Shown here one piece after another: positions 23,601 through 33,149 of a DNA stretch of 64,000 nucleotides (positions are counted from its first letter, which is position 1; each line of letters opens with the position of its first letter). The notes under the pieces were generated by a model, which worked only from the letters and a program-made list of their open reading frames with translations, did no database searches and was not told the DNA's origin. The stretch is from Aedes albopictus (taxonomy: Eukaryota; Arthropoda; Insecta; Diptera; Culicidae): the NCBI RefSeq assembly GCF_035046485.1, contig NC_085137.1, positions 45,873,155 through 45,937,154 on the forward strand. The letters are read 5' to 3'. Both the position numbers and the translations under genes were made by a program.

Positions 23601-26600
23601 TGGGCTTACCTTCCCGGAAGCTGCGGATTGTTTATGTTTCATGAAGTTTGATATATCCCAAGGTACATGAGCTACTCAAAATAACTGGGACAGGTAAAAT
23701 ATTCACTTATCAAAAAATGTTCATTTAGCTATAACGTTTCGAAAAGGGCATAAAATATTCTCATCATCTAGTTGTGTATCAGTGGTTCAATTTTTGAAAA
23801 GATTGGGCTATTCTACACAAAGTTATAAAGGTTCTAGGAAAAGGTATAATTATCCGATAGCCAACTTTGAGATGTTATATCTCCGAATGCAATGAAATTT
23901 TGATCATTTATGACCAGGGATGCCAGATAATTTTTAAAAAAATCTGTATCGGTATTTCCAAACATTTGTATCCCATACAAAATTTGGGTGAAAAATCTGT
24001 ATCTTATACAAAAATAAAATAGCTCCTCTGGCTCTAAAAACTGTATTTCATATAAAACGAAATCTGTACGGATGCTCAAAATTCTGTATTATATCGATAA
24101 ATCTGTATATATGGCATCCCTGTTATGACTTATATAATAAGCGTTTAAAAACATTTGACTAAACTTCAAATTCTTTACATGAAAAAAATTATAACGGTTA
24201 GATTAGTTTTCTTATATAACATTAATTTATCCAAAACTTCATTATCGTTTCAAAATTTGACATAGTAATTCGAGTTCATTTAAATTCCCTCTAATTGACT
24301 TGAACATATTTATATTTTGAAGGAAAGCATGAAATTGAAAAAGTAATGGGATGCATATGAAAAATAAATAAATTTACTGAAAAAACCATAGAATAAATGA
24401 AATCGCTATAACTTTTTTCTCCTATTAATAATTTGAAATTAAGTCAAATATTTTTCAAAGTTCATTATAATCGTCATAAATGATCAAAATTTCAATTCAT
24501 TCGGTTCATTGAATCTGGAGATACAACAGCTCAAAATTGGATATCGAACAACTATACCCTTTTCTAGAATCTTTCTAACATCGTGTAAAATAGCCCGATC
24601 TTATCCAAAAATGGACCACTGATATAAACACAGTTGATGAATTTACAGTGAAAATTTGAGAATATTTGATGCCCTTTCCGAAAAGTTACAGCTAGTTGAA
24701 CATTTTTTGAAAAGTGGAAATTTTACCTGTCCTAGTTATTTTGAGTATCCCCTATAGGTTCCAGAAACAATAGGTAATTGTCCTCTTCCTCGGAGAAAAC
24801 AGGCTCCCGGAACGATCCTTAAAGTGACCATTATTGAGGCTCAACTTGAAGACTTTTTTCCACCTTCTATATGAAGTCACATCACTGTGCAATGGTCTCT
24901 CATTTAATATGCTCAGCACTTCCTAAGCAGTAAATGAACTAAAATTCACTGGTGTTAAATCAACTGCATGGTACAATCAACTATACAAATGATATTCTTT
25001 ATTTTCCCGACGTTTCGAAATGGGGTTTGGGTCTTCCCCAGGAGGGTAATATTTGTGTCGTTAATTGTAGTATAGTCTAGGATATGCCGAAAAACTTTGC
25101 CGATGGCCGCAAAGTGATCCGACACTTGTGAAAAGAGTTATAAGGGGCTGTCCATTAATTACGTAAGGTATTTTTTGCGGTTTTTCGACACCCCCTCCCC
25201 CCTTGTAAGATTTTTTTGTATGAGAACCCAAACAGTTTTGTATGGCGCGTAAGATTTCTCAAACCCCCCCTCCCCCCATAAACCCTTACGTAGTTAATGG
25301 ACGGCCCCTAACGTACAGATTGCCGGGTGGTGCCTAACATTTAACATGTAAAGAAATTACATCAATAATAAAATCTCAATTTTTGGCCTAAGTTACCAGG
25401 CGAATAACTTTTTTCACAAGCGTCGGATCACTTTGCGGTCTTCGGCATATCCTAGGCTAAACTTCAACGTAATTAGTCACGTGGTATTAGACAAAAGAAT
25501 TCAACCTATGAATCAAATGCAAAAAAGTACGTTTTCCCATACTGACTTCCATACCAATTTCAATCGCAATGCGGAATACGGGGACGCAATCAATCGCTGC
25601 CAAATTTTGCACAGTTGTTTTGGACGCCAATACAGATTGAAAAATCTTTGTTCCGGGTTGACGCGACCAAATTTAAAGTTTCTCGATACAACGTTGACCC
25701 ACTCTAATAAGTATAACTTCTCTGGATTACATGAACCAAATGAAATAAAAATTTCGGCTTTTGTTTTCAATATATTGATTTTTGGATTGACATTTGACAC
25801 GACTAGAATATGTTCAAAGGGGAAAAGTTAGAACTCGTTAAATATTTCCTGAAAACTTCAATCATTTGTATGCTTTACAAATTTGTAACAAGCACTGCCT
25901 ATTGACGGAATCATGTTTCAAATGGCCTATCATTTGCATGTACTGGGCCCACCAGACATCTCAGCCCAAAAACATCATATATTCCCTAAGAAATATCTTT
26001 AAAAAAATCCCGATACATATTCTAAATGGAACCTTGCCCAGAATATTTTCAAGAGTTTCATCTGGACTTTAGTAGAAAATTCTCAAAGATTTTCATTAAT
26101 TTGAATAGTTGCTATAATTTGCTATGAAATTTGAAGAAATTGATCAAATGGTGACAAAACCGATAGAAAATCTTAAAAGGTTCTCTCTTCTTCTTCTTCT
26201 TCTTGGCGTAACGTCCTCACTGGGACAAAGCCTGCTTCTCAGCTTAGTGTTCTATGAGCACTTCCACAGTTATTAACTGAGAGCTTCCTCAGCCAATGAC
26301 CATTTTGCATGTGTATATCGTGTGGCAGGCACGAAGATACTCTATGCCCAAGGAAGTCAAGGAAATTTCCTTTACGAAAAGATCCTGGACCGACCGGGAA
26401 TCGAACCGGTTCAGATATAACAGCTCAAAGTTGGCTATTGGATAATTATACCTTTTTCAAGAATCTTCATAACTTCGTGGAGAATAGCCCGATCTCTTCC
26501 AAATTTGGACTACTGATACACAACTAGTTGACGTACTTACAGCAAAAATTTGAGAATATTCGATGCACTTTTCGAAAAATTACACTTAGTTGGACATTTT

Positions 26601-27522
26601 TTGAAAAGTGAAAATTTTGCCTGTCCCGATCATTTTGTCTATCCGCTGTAAATCATTCATTGATATATTTTTAAGGATTAAGGGGCAACCTGTGGCGATT
26701 TTTCTTTGAAAAAATGATTTTCCCCAAAGTAAATCGTAGGGTATGTGTGCCATCAGTAATCTCATGCTCCCATTTTCATCCTATTTGAAAACAAGCGAAT
26801 ACGGCACCGATTGATTCCGTTCTTTTTGTTTTCATGCGTGCTCACTTACAACAAAAAATACAAAAAAATAAGAAACAAAATAAATAGTGCTTTAATCCTT
26901 TGTTTTTCGTAGGATGAAAATGGGAACCAATAACCTATGAAACCTAAAACGGCTGGCGCTTAAATATGGTTCCTTATTCGATCGAGCTGAAATCTTGCAC
27001 AGTTAATATGGAGCCAAAATGGATCCCAAAAAGTGTATACACGAGGGAAATGTATTTTTCTGTCCCACCCAAGTGTATATTCTGTGCATAATACGTGAAG
27101 TGACATTAGGTATAGTTGGTATCATTTCTTCAGCGATTCCTTGCCTGAACTTTCCACGTGTCGAGATGGGTCAAGAAATTCCTTGCGATCTGCAAGAAAT
27201 CGATACATAACCCAATTCTTCATAACCACCTGCGAAACCATTTTTCATCCCCTTAGTGGTACATTTCCATAAAACTTATTTCGCACTGATATCAAAGTCT
27301 AACCATCATCTTTTCGTTTTCTTCCCACCATCTTCAGAAACCCTCCCGGACGCCCTGCGCACCAACTGCGAAAAGTGCAGCGAAAAGCAGCGAACCAACT
27401 CGCGCAAGGTGATCAGCCATCTGGAATCGAAGAAACCGGCCGAGTGGAAGAAACTGCTCGACAAGTACGACCCGGAGGGCATCTACAAGAGCAAGTTCGA
27501 GAAGCTCAACAAGCGAACCTAA
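14431..27522 (+). CDS. CSP: Chemosensory protein (CSP / OS-D family), two exons
   Basis: Coding exons 14431-14626 and 27338-27522 encode 126 aa. Residues 1-20 (MKSLCLIVFGVAALAATVSA) form a signal peptide. The four cysteines C50, C57, C76 and C79 fit exactly CX6CX18CX2C, the CSP/OS-D signature; known members fold as small helical bundles that carry hydrophobic ligands in sensillum lymph and other secretions. Residues 24-34 (KYTDKFDNINV) and 64-82 (LKKTLPDALRTNCEKCSEK) are typical family blocks. Splicing is GTAAGT...TTCAG with phase 1 after Lys65, the conserved CSP intron position. The intron, 12.7 kb, is unusually long for this family and full of transposons. A pyrimidine tract ending TTTCACAG at 14397 suggests a 5'-UTR intron acceptor, so the promoter may lie well upstream. 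The family assignment is secure; the orthologue is not. Confidence 0.95.
14852..15064. mobile_element. Palindromic MITE in the CSP intron
   Basis: Arms starting CATGCCGCACAGGAACTGTG and ending ACAGTCATGTGCGGCATG pair across about 80 bp, including an inner GCTCGCACGCTCA/TGAGCGTACGAGC block. No transposase. The target duplication is unclear. Confidence 0.7.
15065..15639. other. CSP intron, no exon supported
   Basis: Mixed-composition intron. A small hairpin lies at 15431-15460 (TTCCTCTTT / AAAGAGGAA). No gene is evident. Confidence 0.4.
15640..16093 (+). other. Open frame ending in a second CSP-like splice donor
   Basis: A 162-aa frame starts at 15640, unusually long for this intron. At 16087-16101 it reaches CTTAAAAGTAAGTCTAT, which matches the exon 1 donor context (CTGAAAAGTAAGTCTAT) in all but one of 17 bases, at the same phase. 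An acceptor-like TTTCTACTGCTACCATAG ends at 15918. Weak resemblance to CSP exon 1 can be seen upstream (DIEVNLFEIL and FILLNYVV against NINVDQVL and RILNNYLK), but the cysteines are missing. It could be a decayed exon duplicate, an alternative exon, or chance. Confidence 0.3.
16270..18950. repeat. Long GGAATTCC-type satellite with strand switch
   Basis: From 16270 to about 17110 the units are pyrimidine-type (TTCCTCCGGGAATTC-like). From about 17200 to 18910 they are purine-type (AGGAATTTCTGAAG-like). The two halves are diverged inverted copies of the same kind of repeat, with the switch near 17150. Frames inside, mostly on the minus strand, are by-products of the repeat. Confidence 0.7.
17643..17813. 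mobile_element. 171-bp MITE with TA target site
   Basis: The inverted ends are AGGTACACTGGGACAAGTTG and its counterpart CAACTTGCCCCGGTGTACCT, continuing to about 28 bp. They are flanked by TA at 17641-17642 and 17814-17815. The element sits inside the purine-type half of the satellite. It is non-coding. Confidence 0.85.
19086..19272. mobile_element. hAT-type MITE with 8-bp target duplication
   Basis: The 187-bp element has ends CATAGGTTCCTAAACT and AGTTTGGGAAACCATG (16 bp, three mismatches). It is flanked by TCATAGAG (19078-19085) and TCCTAGAG (19273-19280), an 8-bp target duplication with one change. The CA-GGTTCCCAAACT end type and 8-bp duplication are hAT hallmarks. The core has a GC-rich GCGACCC/GGGTCGC inverted pair. 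Confidence 0.85.
19470..20285. repeat. GGAATTCC-type satellite with strand switch, split by a SINE
   Basis: Pyrimidine-type units at 19480-19700 give way to purine-type units at 19730-19880, which resume after the SINE at 20165-20280. Confidence 0.6.
19881..20148 (-). mobile_element. Full-length tRNA-headed SINE, minus strand
   Basis: Read from 20148 on the minus strand, the tRNA-like head (GGGGTCTCCAGTTTGTCTAG) is followed by a B box GGGTTCGGTTCCC. The body ends in (GAA)n at 19881. Flanks TTCCAGCTGGTATTCT (19865-19880) and TTCCGGCAGGTATTCT (20149-20164) are a 16-bp target duplication. It is related in the body to the SINEs at 26184 and 52131. Confidence 0.85.
20380..20484 (-). repeat. Short satellite tract, pyrimidine orientation
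   Basis: Diverged TTCCAAG/TCCTCCAAG units run up to the edge of the MITE at 20487. The satellite resumes in purine orientation on the far side of the MITE at 21955. Confidence 0.5.
20487..21944. mobile_element. 1.46-kb non-autonomous transposon, TA target site
   Basis: Terminal inverted repeats CACTCATTGCACAATTATGG (continuing GTCAC) lie at both ends, flanked by TA (20485-20486, 21945-21946). The motif ATTATGGGTCA or its complement recurs inside both ends (20690-20755, 21505-21550). That suggests subterminal repeats of the kind transposases bind. No transposase frame is visible, and the longest frames are under 70 aa. Confidence 0.8.
21955..22275 (+). repeat. GGAATTCC-type satellite tract, purine orientation
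   Basis: Units such as AGGAATTTCTGGAGAAATTC occur directly right of the element ending at 21944. Confidence 0.65.
22375..23290. repeat. Repeat region rich in AAGCTGCTTAAG and CAAGTTCCG motifs
   Basis: AAGCTGCTTAA-type motifs recur at 22511, 22589, 22598, 23146 and 23208-23250, and (A/C)AGTTCCG-type motifs at 22436-22560 and 23180. A strong hairpin pairs CTGCTTAAGAGCATAACAAT at 22512 with its complement ending at 22592. Two B-box-like GGTTCGAAT segments occur at about 22796 (minus) and 23000 (plus). It is probably a composite of degenerate SINE and foldback DNA; I cannot name the family. Confidence 0.5.
23675..24745. mobile_element. Palindromic MITE with TA target site, carrying a nested MITE
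   Basis: Ends ACTCAAAATAACTGGGACAG and CTGTCCTAGTTATTTTGAGT are inverted and flanked by TA (23673-23674, 24746-24747). Arms of about 240 bp pair (23675-23914 with about 24480-24745), and the left arm is interrupted by the insertion at 23915-24122. Single-arm relatives lie at 26411-26644 and 47030-47225. Confidence 0.85.
23915..24122. mobile_element. 208-bp MITE nested in a palindromic MITE
   Basis: Inverted ends CAGGGATGCCA and TGGCATCCCTG are flanked by the direct repeat TTATGAC on both sides (23908-23914, 24123-24129). The interior repeats AATCTGTA/ACAAAATTTG-like motifs. The CAGGG...CCCTG end with a 7- or 8-bp duplication points to a hAT- or P-like family; I cannot choose between them. 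Confidence 0.8.
25074..25462. mobile_element. Foldback element carrying a Harbinger-type MITE
   Basis: TAGTCTAGGATATGCCGAAA (25074) pairs with the segment ending TTCGGCATATCCTAGGCTA (about 25462). The pairing continues through GCAAAGTGATCCGACACTTG. Its interior is interrupted by the element at 25144-25308. The outer target duplication could not be fixed. Confidence 0.65.
25144..25308. mobile_element. 165-bp MITE with TAA target site (PIF/Harbinger-like)
   Basis: Ends GGGGCTGTCCATTAATTACG and its inverted copy (CGTAGTTAATGGACGGCCCC) are flanked by the 3-bp repeat TAA (25141-25143, 25309-25311). Half copies of the same end occur at about 50466 (GCGCTGTCCATAAACTACGT) and 59497. The C-rich CACCCCCTCCCCCC blocks inside also form inverted copies. 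Confidence 0.8.
25463..26183. other. CSP intron, no exon supported
   Basis: Overlapping frames of 132 aa (+) and 95 aa (-) occur at 25433-25831. Neither resembles a known family or has clear splice boundaries. A short satellite-like stretch lies at 25980-26090. Confidence 0.4.
26184..26405 (-). mobile_element. Feilai-type tRNA-derived SINE, head truncated
   Basis: On the minus strand the B box region (CGATTCCCGGTCGGTCCAGG) is followed by the body CTTCCTTGGGCATAGAGTAT ... AACACTAAGCTGAGAAGCAG and a (GAA)n tail at 26184-26202. It matches my memory of the Aedes Feilai SINE. The A box half of the head is missing, and it abuts the MITE fragment at 26411. Confidence 0.7.
26411..26644. mobile_element. 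Single-arm copy of the 23675 palindrome family
   Basis: AACAGCTCAAAGTTGGCTAT through TGAAAAGTGAAAATTTTGCC and GATCATTTTG parallels the right arm of the element at 23675-24745. Only one arm is present. Confidence 0.7.
26650..27337. other. 3' end of CSP intron
   Basis: An inverted pair (CCCATTTTCATCCTA at about 26770 and TAGGATGAAAATGGG at about 26915) suggests one more foldback remnant. The intron ends at a good pyrimidine-AG acceptor at 27337. Confidence 0.5.
27338..27522 (+). CDS. CSP: CSP exon 2 (Cys 3-4, C-terminus)
   Basis: The exon follows a pyrimidine-rich acceptor (CCACCATCTTCAG|AAACC). It supplies the last two bases of Lys66, then 60 residues from TLPDALRTNC to KLNKRT and a TAA stop. 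The C-terminal half has the family's charged pattern, with HLESKKPAEWKKLLDKYDP. The upstream part of this frame (27256-27337) is intron. Confidence 0.95.
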
Positions 27523-27882
27523 GAGGGAGCACGTGGCAGCGGATCGGATCGGGATCGGATGGCACCTAAGATTTTTATAATGTGATATATAGATTTTGAT
27601 CACTCGGATGCGGGTGCATGTTGGGTCGTCGGTGGGTGTCGTCGAGGGTCAACTACAGTAGCGAAGCAAAAGCAGCAAGCAGTTTTAGTAGCAGTATTTC
27701 AGCAAACAAGTATAGTTTGGAGGAGTCAAATGACGGCATTTTTCTGTTATTCGCCAATGACAAACTAAAATTCGGTACAACATAAACACGCAACGGTGTA
27801 TCCACCTACGTTTTAACTAGTGTAATTTTCCATAAGGTTAAGAAAGATTTTAGGTAGAATCGGCTGTTGAAAGCACACAAAG

Positions 27883-27888
27883 AATAAA
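27883..27888 (+). terminator. Probable CSP poly(A) signal
   Basis: AATAAA lies 361 bases after the CSP stop codon, in a 3'-UTR-like stretch. It is the first canonical signal downstream. Confidence 0.6.
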
Positions 27889-27899
27889 CAAGACGAAAG

Positions 27900-29027
27900 T
27901 TTAAAGTAAATGTGTGTTGTTACGGATCCGAAAGACCAAATCAAATGTCTATTTTACACATTATTGGGCGGTTGCAAATCGCGAAAGTAATCAACTAAGT
28001 TTTTAAAATATTTGAAAAGTATTCTATTACTCCAATAGTAGATAAACAAGAATCAGCAGAATGGCAGATATGCAAAAAAAAATCAGCAAAAGCATGTAGT
28101 GGTTTTCTGTGATACAAAATGCAAACGTTAAATTTGAACAAATATACTCAGTTAATAACTGTAGAAATGTTCATAGAACACTAAGCTTCGAAGCAGACTT
28201 TACCCCATTTATGATATCATGCCAGAAGAAAGCAGTGGGAAAAAGTCAATTCCTATTAATTTTAGGCGGGTGCATCTTCCGCAAATTTCACAACCAAACG
28301 GAAGATCTCCATTATACTGAAGACGGCATATTTGTATATATGTAATACATGTATAGATTTCAATTAATTGTAGCTGTTGCAGTATTTTCAACAGAATTCT
28401 TACCATTTCAATTTCGACATGGTTTACAATTTTCCACCAACGCATCCCACTTACATGTAATCCAGGAATTCGACTTGCCTGAAGCTAGTACATCAATAGA
28501 GTCAGCATTCGCACTTCCGGGATGCATATCATGTTAACTGCTGCACTTTGTGTTTGGGAGGATGCTACCATTTCATTTCCACGGATGCACATATCCGGTA
28601 GGCAGGCAGGCAGGCAACAGCAGCAGACAACAAGCGAGAGCTTCGTTGGAAGAATGCTATTCCTGCATGTTCAAGGAATGCTTTTTGATACGGATGTTTT
28701 CTCATTTTCCTGACGTTCCTCTTTCGAGGAATGTCGAAACTATGGGTGTTACCAGCTGGTGGCGGGGTTTGCAATACTGTTACTGCATTTTATTTACATA
28801 TCCGTCTGCATGTCTAAAACTGCATCCGTATAGCTGATGGAAGAAAACCATACGAGACAAATATGATGCTTTCTGTGGAAATAACTGTTGATTTCAATGA
28901 GTGCCACAATCCAACTACTTTTAGAATAATCCAAAAGTTTCCGGAAACCCTGAGGCTTTGCGTCGTTGTTATTCTGCAACTAAACGATATTTCTTCGTAA
29001 TCCAATAAGGTATATAATGACTTTTGC
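27900..29027. other. Intergenic, no gene recognised
   Basis: Contains a short (GGCA)n/(GCA)n patch at 28600-28625. Frames of up to 95 aa overlap on both strands and lack family features. Confidence 0.45.
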
Positions 29028-29039
29028 AACTTTGTTAGT

Positions 29040-29220
29040 AAGAGCGGACCTGGTATGGTGATTAGAACACAAGACTATCACGCCGAGGACCTGGGATCGA
29101 ATCCCACTCCCGACACACTCACTAAAAAATGTGGGTTCTTCCTTCAGAAGGAAAGTAAAGCGTGGGTCCCGAGATGAACTAGCCTAGGGTTAAAAGTCTC
29201 GTTAATAAAGACATAAAAAA
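29040..29220 (+). mobile_element. Intact tRNA-headed SINE with 12-bp target duplication
   Basis: The head (GAGCGGACCTGGTATGGTGA, B box GGGATCGAATCCC) is followed by a body with a self-complementary CTTCCTTCAGAAGGAAAG. The tail runs CTCGTTAATAAAGAC then poly(A). Flanks AACTTTGTTAGT (29028-29039 and 29221-29232) are a perfect 12-bp target duplication, so the insertion is fairly young. It is the reference copy for the elements at 4054, 13140, 54750 and 63077. Confidence 0.9.
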
Positions 29221-30193
29221 AACTTTGTTAGTGTGATACCATTTTAAAATCCTCCTGCCATAACAAAATCATGACGATGAAGCATTTTCACGATTCAGCT
29301 AAACTACTTAACTTCTACTTATTAAAAAACATCTTATCGTAATGATAGTTCAGAATTTTTTAAATTAATTACCTTACCGATCAGACTCAGGCCTGATTGT
29401 CCTCTGCTGTGCGTTCCGCACTCTGCGAAGTGTCCGCAAATCCTCCTCCACTTGCTCGACCCACCTAGCTCGCAGCGCACTACGTCTTCTTGCACCGGTC
29501 GAATGACTCTCGAGAACCATTTTAGTCGGGTTGCTATCCGACATTCTGATGACGTGACCCGCCCACCGTAGCCTCCCGATTTTCGCGGTATGGACGATGG
29601 TTGGTTCTCTCAGCAGCTGATGCAACTCGTGGTTCATTCGCCTTCTCCAAGTCCCGTCGTTCATCTGCACTTCGCCGTTCGAAAACTCCAAGGGTGCGTT
29701 GGTCCTCTGCACGTAAGGTCCATGTTTCGTGCCCATAGAGGACGACCGGTCCAATCAGCGTTTTGTAGATAGTTAACTTTGTGTGATGGCGAACTTCATT
29801 CGATCGTAGAGTTCTGCGGAGTCCAAAGTAAGCTAGATCTTCCGCCACAATGCGTGAATTTCTCTGCTGGTGTCGTTGTCGGCGGTCATAAGTGACCCAG
29901 GTACACGAGTTCTTCAACCGCCTCGATTTCATCATCGTCGATAGAAAATTAGGGATGGCGGACGCAGTGATTCCACCGTGGAGCCCTTTGCCATCATGTT
30001 CTTTGTCTTCGACAAATTAATGACTAATCCGATTCACCTGGTTTCATTCTTTAGTCGGATGTACATTTCCGCCATCGTCTCAAATTTCCGAGCAATAATA
30101 TCAATATCATCAACAAACCAAGCAGCTAAACGGACTTCGAGAAAATCGTTCCACTAGTGTTTATCCCCGCTCTCCTAATTACACCCTCTAAAG

Positions 30194-31455
30194 CGGTGGT
30201 TCCCAAAGTGGGCGAAATCGCCCCCCAGGGGGCGAAAATCAGGCCGAAGGGGGCGAAAATTTTAAAAAACCAAAATTGGGGGGCGAAAATACTGATAAGG
30301 GGGGCGATTTTTCAAATGATTGAGAAATATCAAAAGTGATAAAATAAACTCAACTGAATCATTAAAACTCCCTGACATTTCAAGATTTTTTGTTTCTAGG
30401 ATTATTGAAAAATGTCTCTTTCGAAATAGCCTAATATTAGAGAATTTTTTATGTTTACGTGAATTTAATGGCAAAATTCCAAGAAAAAAATAATACTGCT
30501 ATACTAATTTCCGAGAGAATTCCCAGTGATTCTGGAAATCTTCTATGGCGAAATTTAAAATTGATTTTTGTCCAAATTATGAAAGGAACAGGGATTTTTT
30601 ACTTGATACTAATGTTTTGTTTCTAACTTACATGCGGTTTGTTTTTCAATCAATGATTGAAATTTCAATCATAAACATGAAGTTTAAAATGAATCTAAGA
30701 ACAGTTTTCGGATGAAATTCGTCACACATTGCATTGTTTGAAAATATTTCAGAGAGGCTTTCTGGAGGAATTCCGAACGTTGCTTATTACTAGGAGCTAT
30801 TTTGATTTTTTTTTTCCACAAATTCAGCGTTGAATTCCCTCGAAACCGAGTAATGACTGATGCATGTCTTCTTATTTGACTACAAAAAGTTTTCCAATTC
30901 ATAGGACTTGTCAATTCGCATTATTGACTTTTTGAATTTTCAATTACTGAGCAATGCTGACTACATTTGGAAATACACCAATATACTCCATAGTTGTATT
31001 TTTTGCATAAAATATGTTTTTGTAATTGTTTTTCAATTTCTTATTTGAGTACTTGTGGTGAACAAACATCTCGGGTGTTGAAGAACACTGGTAAAACATC
31101 TGGTTGAGGATAAAGAGTGGTCGTTAATGTTCACATCCCGATCTGTTCTGCTCAATTTTGTTCAAGAATATGTATAGCACAAACATGATTTCAAAACGTA
31201 ATGGTTTTACATGCAATAATGCAGTTTTTTTTGCAATAGGTGCATTTACAAAAAAAGCTCAACGAAAATGAGAGCGATTCCAATTTAGATACACTAAATA
31301 CCAGGTTTGCCACAGTAGTGCTAAATAGTGAGCTTTTAAGGGCTTGCACTGAGTAAATTTTCAGGAAAAAATACATTTCACTTAGGGCTGGGGGCGAAAA
31401 TGTTTTTTCTCAAGCTTCAAGAGGGCGATACCTCCTAAAAGTTTGGGAAACACTG
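30194..31455. mobile_element. hAT-like element inserted in the RT pseudogene
   Basis: The 1262-bp element has ends CGGTGGTTCCCAAAG and GTTTGGGAAACACTG (inverted, two mismatches in 14). It is flanked by CTCTAAAG on both sides (30186-30193, 31456-31463), a perfect 8-bp target duplication. GGGGGCGAAAAT-type subterminal repeats occur at both ends (30215-30310, 31385-31435). Minus-strand frames of 70-76 aa (30262-30474, 30684-30914) might be transposase remnants, but no motif is recognisable. Confidence 0.85.
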
Positions 31456-32302
31456 CTCTAAAGCAATGTTAAACAGCAAGTACGAAAGATTATCACCTTT
31501 CCGTAACCCTCTGCGAGATTCGAAGGGACTTGAGAGTGCCCCTGATACTCGAACGGGAATCCGTATTCGTGCGTAGCGTAATCTGCCATAGCTGGTCTCG
31601 ATCTATACAATACAATATATGCCAATTTAAAATCGATGAAGTGTGGGCACGTTGTATTCGCGGCATTTCTGCGACACCTGGCGGATGGCGAGCATCTGGT
31701 CCGTTGGAGCCTGATATTTCCCCACGAACTCTCTTGCAATCGGTGATAGACGGCGGCATTTGAGAGAGTATCTTGTAGGCAGTGCTCAGTAATGTAATCG
31801 GGTGATAGTTCCCGCAATCCAACTTGCCGCCCTTTTTTATTCTGTTCTGATGAGCCACTGCGACCAGTATTTTGATCTTTTGTGGCAATACCCGTATCCT
31901 TAGTGTTTAGTGCATGTCGTACTACTCCATTGTCATTGAGAGGCAATGGCGCATCGATTTCTGTGCAGATCTTGTTTTGTTACCTCAGAGGTTCGAGAAA
32001 TCGAATGTGATGAAAAAGTACCGTTTTCGCAGGGATGTCAACCCCAGTGAAAATGCGCCCTTAATCACATTTAAACGATTCTATTTCTGAGAAAAACAAA
32101 AAGGTAGAACTGATATTTGTCCATGCATCGGAATTCTGGCTTCATTCATGTCTTACTTCTAGTTTAGTCCCTGGATAACAGTGAAAAAACCCGGGGCTTT
32201 GGGCTAGTTGCAAAACGCTGTCAAATTAGAGAATGTGTTCGGTAGCTGGTAACTGTATCACTAGTACTTATTAGTCCTTAGGAGCGATTTCTTCATCCTG
32301 GC

Positions 32303-32664
32303 GGCGAAACTGGAAGCATTTCCTCACTTTTTTGTTTTTGATTTTTTATTAAATAACGAAGCAATATTTTCAAAATCGGTTTTCGTGCACATGTAGAGTA
32401 TGGATCAAGGTATCTTCTGATTTTTTTTTTGTAGTGGAAAATGTTTTTCGTTTTTGCAGAAACCATTTTTGAACAAAATTTCACAAAAAATGGTTTCTGC
32501 AAAAATGGAAAACATTTTCCAGCTCAAAAAAATTCAGAAGATACCTTGATCCATACTCTACATGTGCACGAAAACCGATTTTGAAAATATTGCTTCGTTA
32601 TTTTATCAAATCAAATCAATCAAAATCAAAAACCAAAAAATGAGAAAATGCTTCCAGTTTCGCC
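32303..32664. mobile_element. Palindromic MITE (GGCGAAACTGG family), copy 1
   Basis: Inverted ends GGCGAAACTGGAAGCATTTC and CTTCCAGTTTCGCC; arms include TCGGTTTTCGTGCACATGTA and its complement. TTAA follows the right end, but the left flank is altered (TGGC). It closely matches the copy at 47831-48180. Confidence 0.85.
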
Positions 32665-32669
32665 TTAAG

Positions 32670-33149
32670 CGTTAAGCCAAGTTTAACTGTATGAGTAAGC
32701 CTGGCTTACCGGTTAAGCCGAGGTGAAGGAATCGGCCCTTAGTAGGTTATTACGCAATTAGATACGTAAAGCATGTTTGTTTTCCTTACATCAAGTGTAG
32801 TCTCGGCGAGGACAAATCGAGTCTTTAACTATCCGTAAGGGAATTTTAGAAACTGTCACTAGTAACAAGGGCTTTGTACCATGAATCCTTATTACCAAAA
32901 CGCATTACCCTAGCTTAAAAAGTTGTATGTCACCAGGGTTCAGTTTGGTAGATCTTACTCCGTAACGCAATACAAAAGGGATCTACCCACGTTACGGGCT
33001 CCGTTAAAGATCGAGCATATTTTAAACCCCCTCAACCATTCATCCCTCAGCACGGGTCGCCTGACACCATGGATTGGGGTTCCCTGTTTGGTGGAGTTTT
33101 ACCCCCGGAACAGGGTTCCGTAGTGCTATTTTAAGCCGGCAACTACACG
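32670..33149. other. Repeat-like DNA inside the RT pseudogene
   Basis: A MITE-like patch (GCCTGGCTTACCGGTTAAGC) lies at 32699, and an unrelated GC-richer block at 32920-33130. I cannot place either in a known element. Confidence 0.35.
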
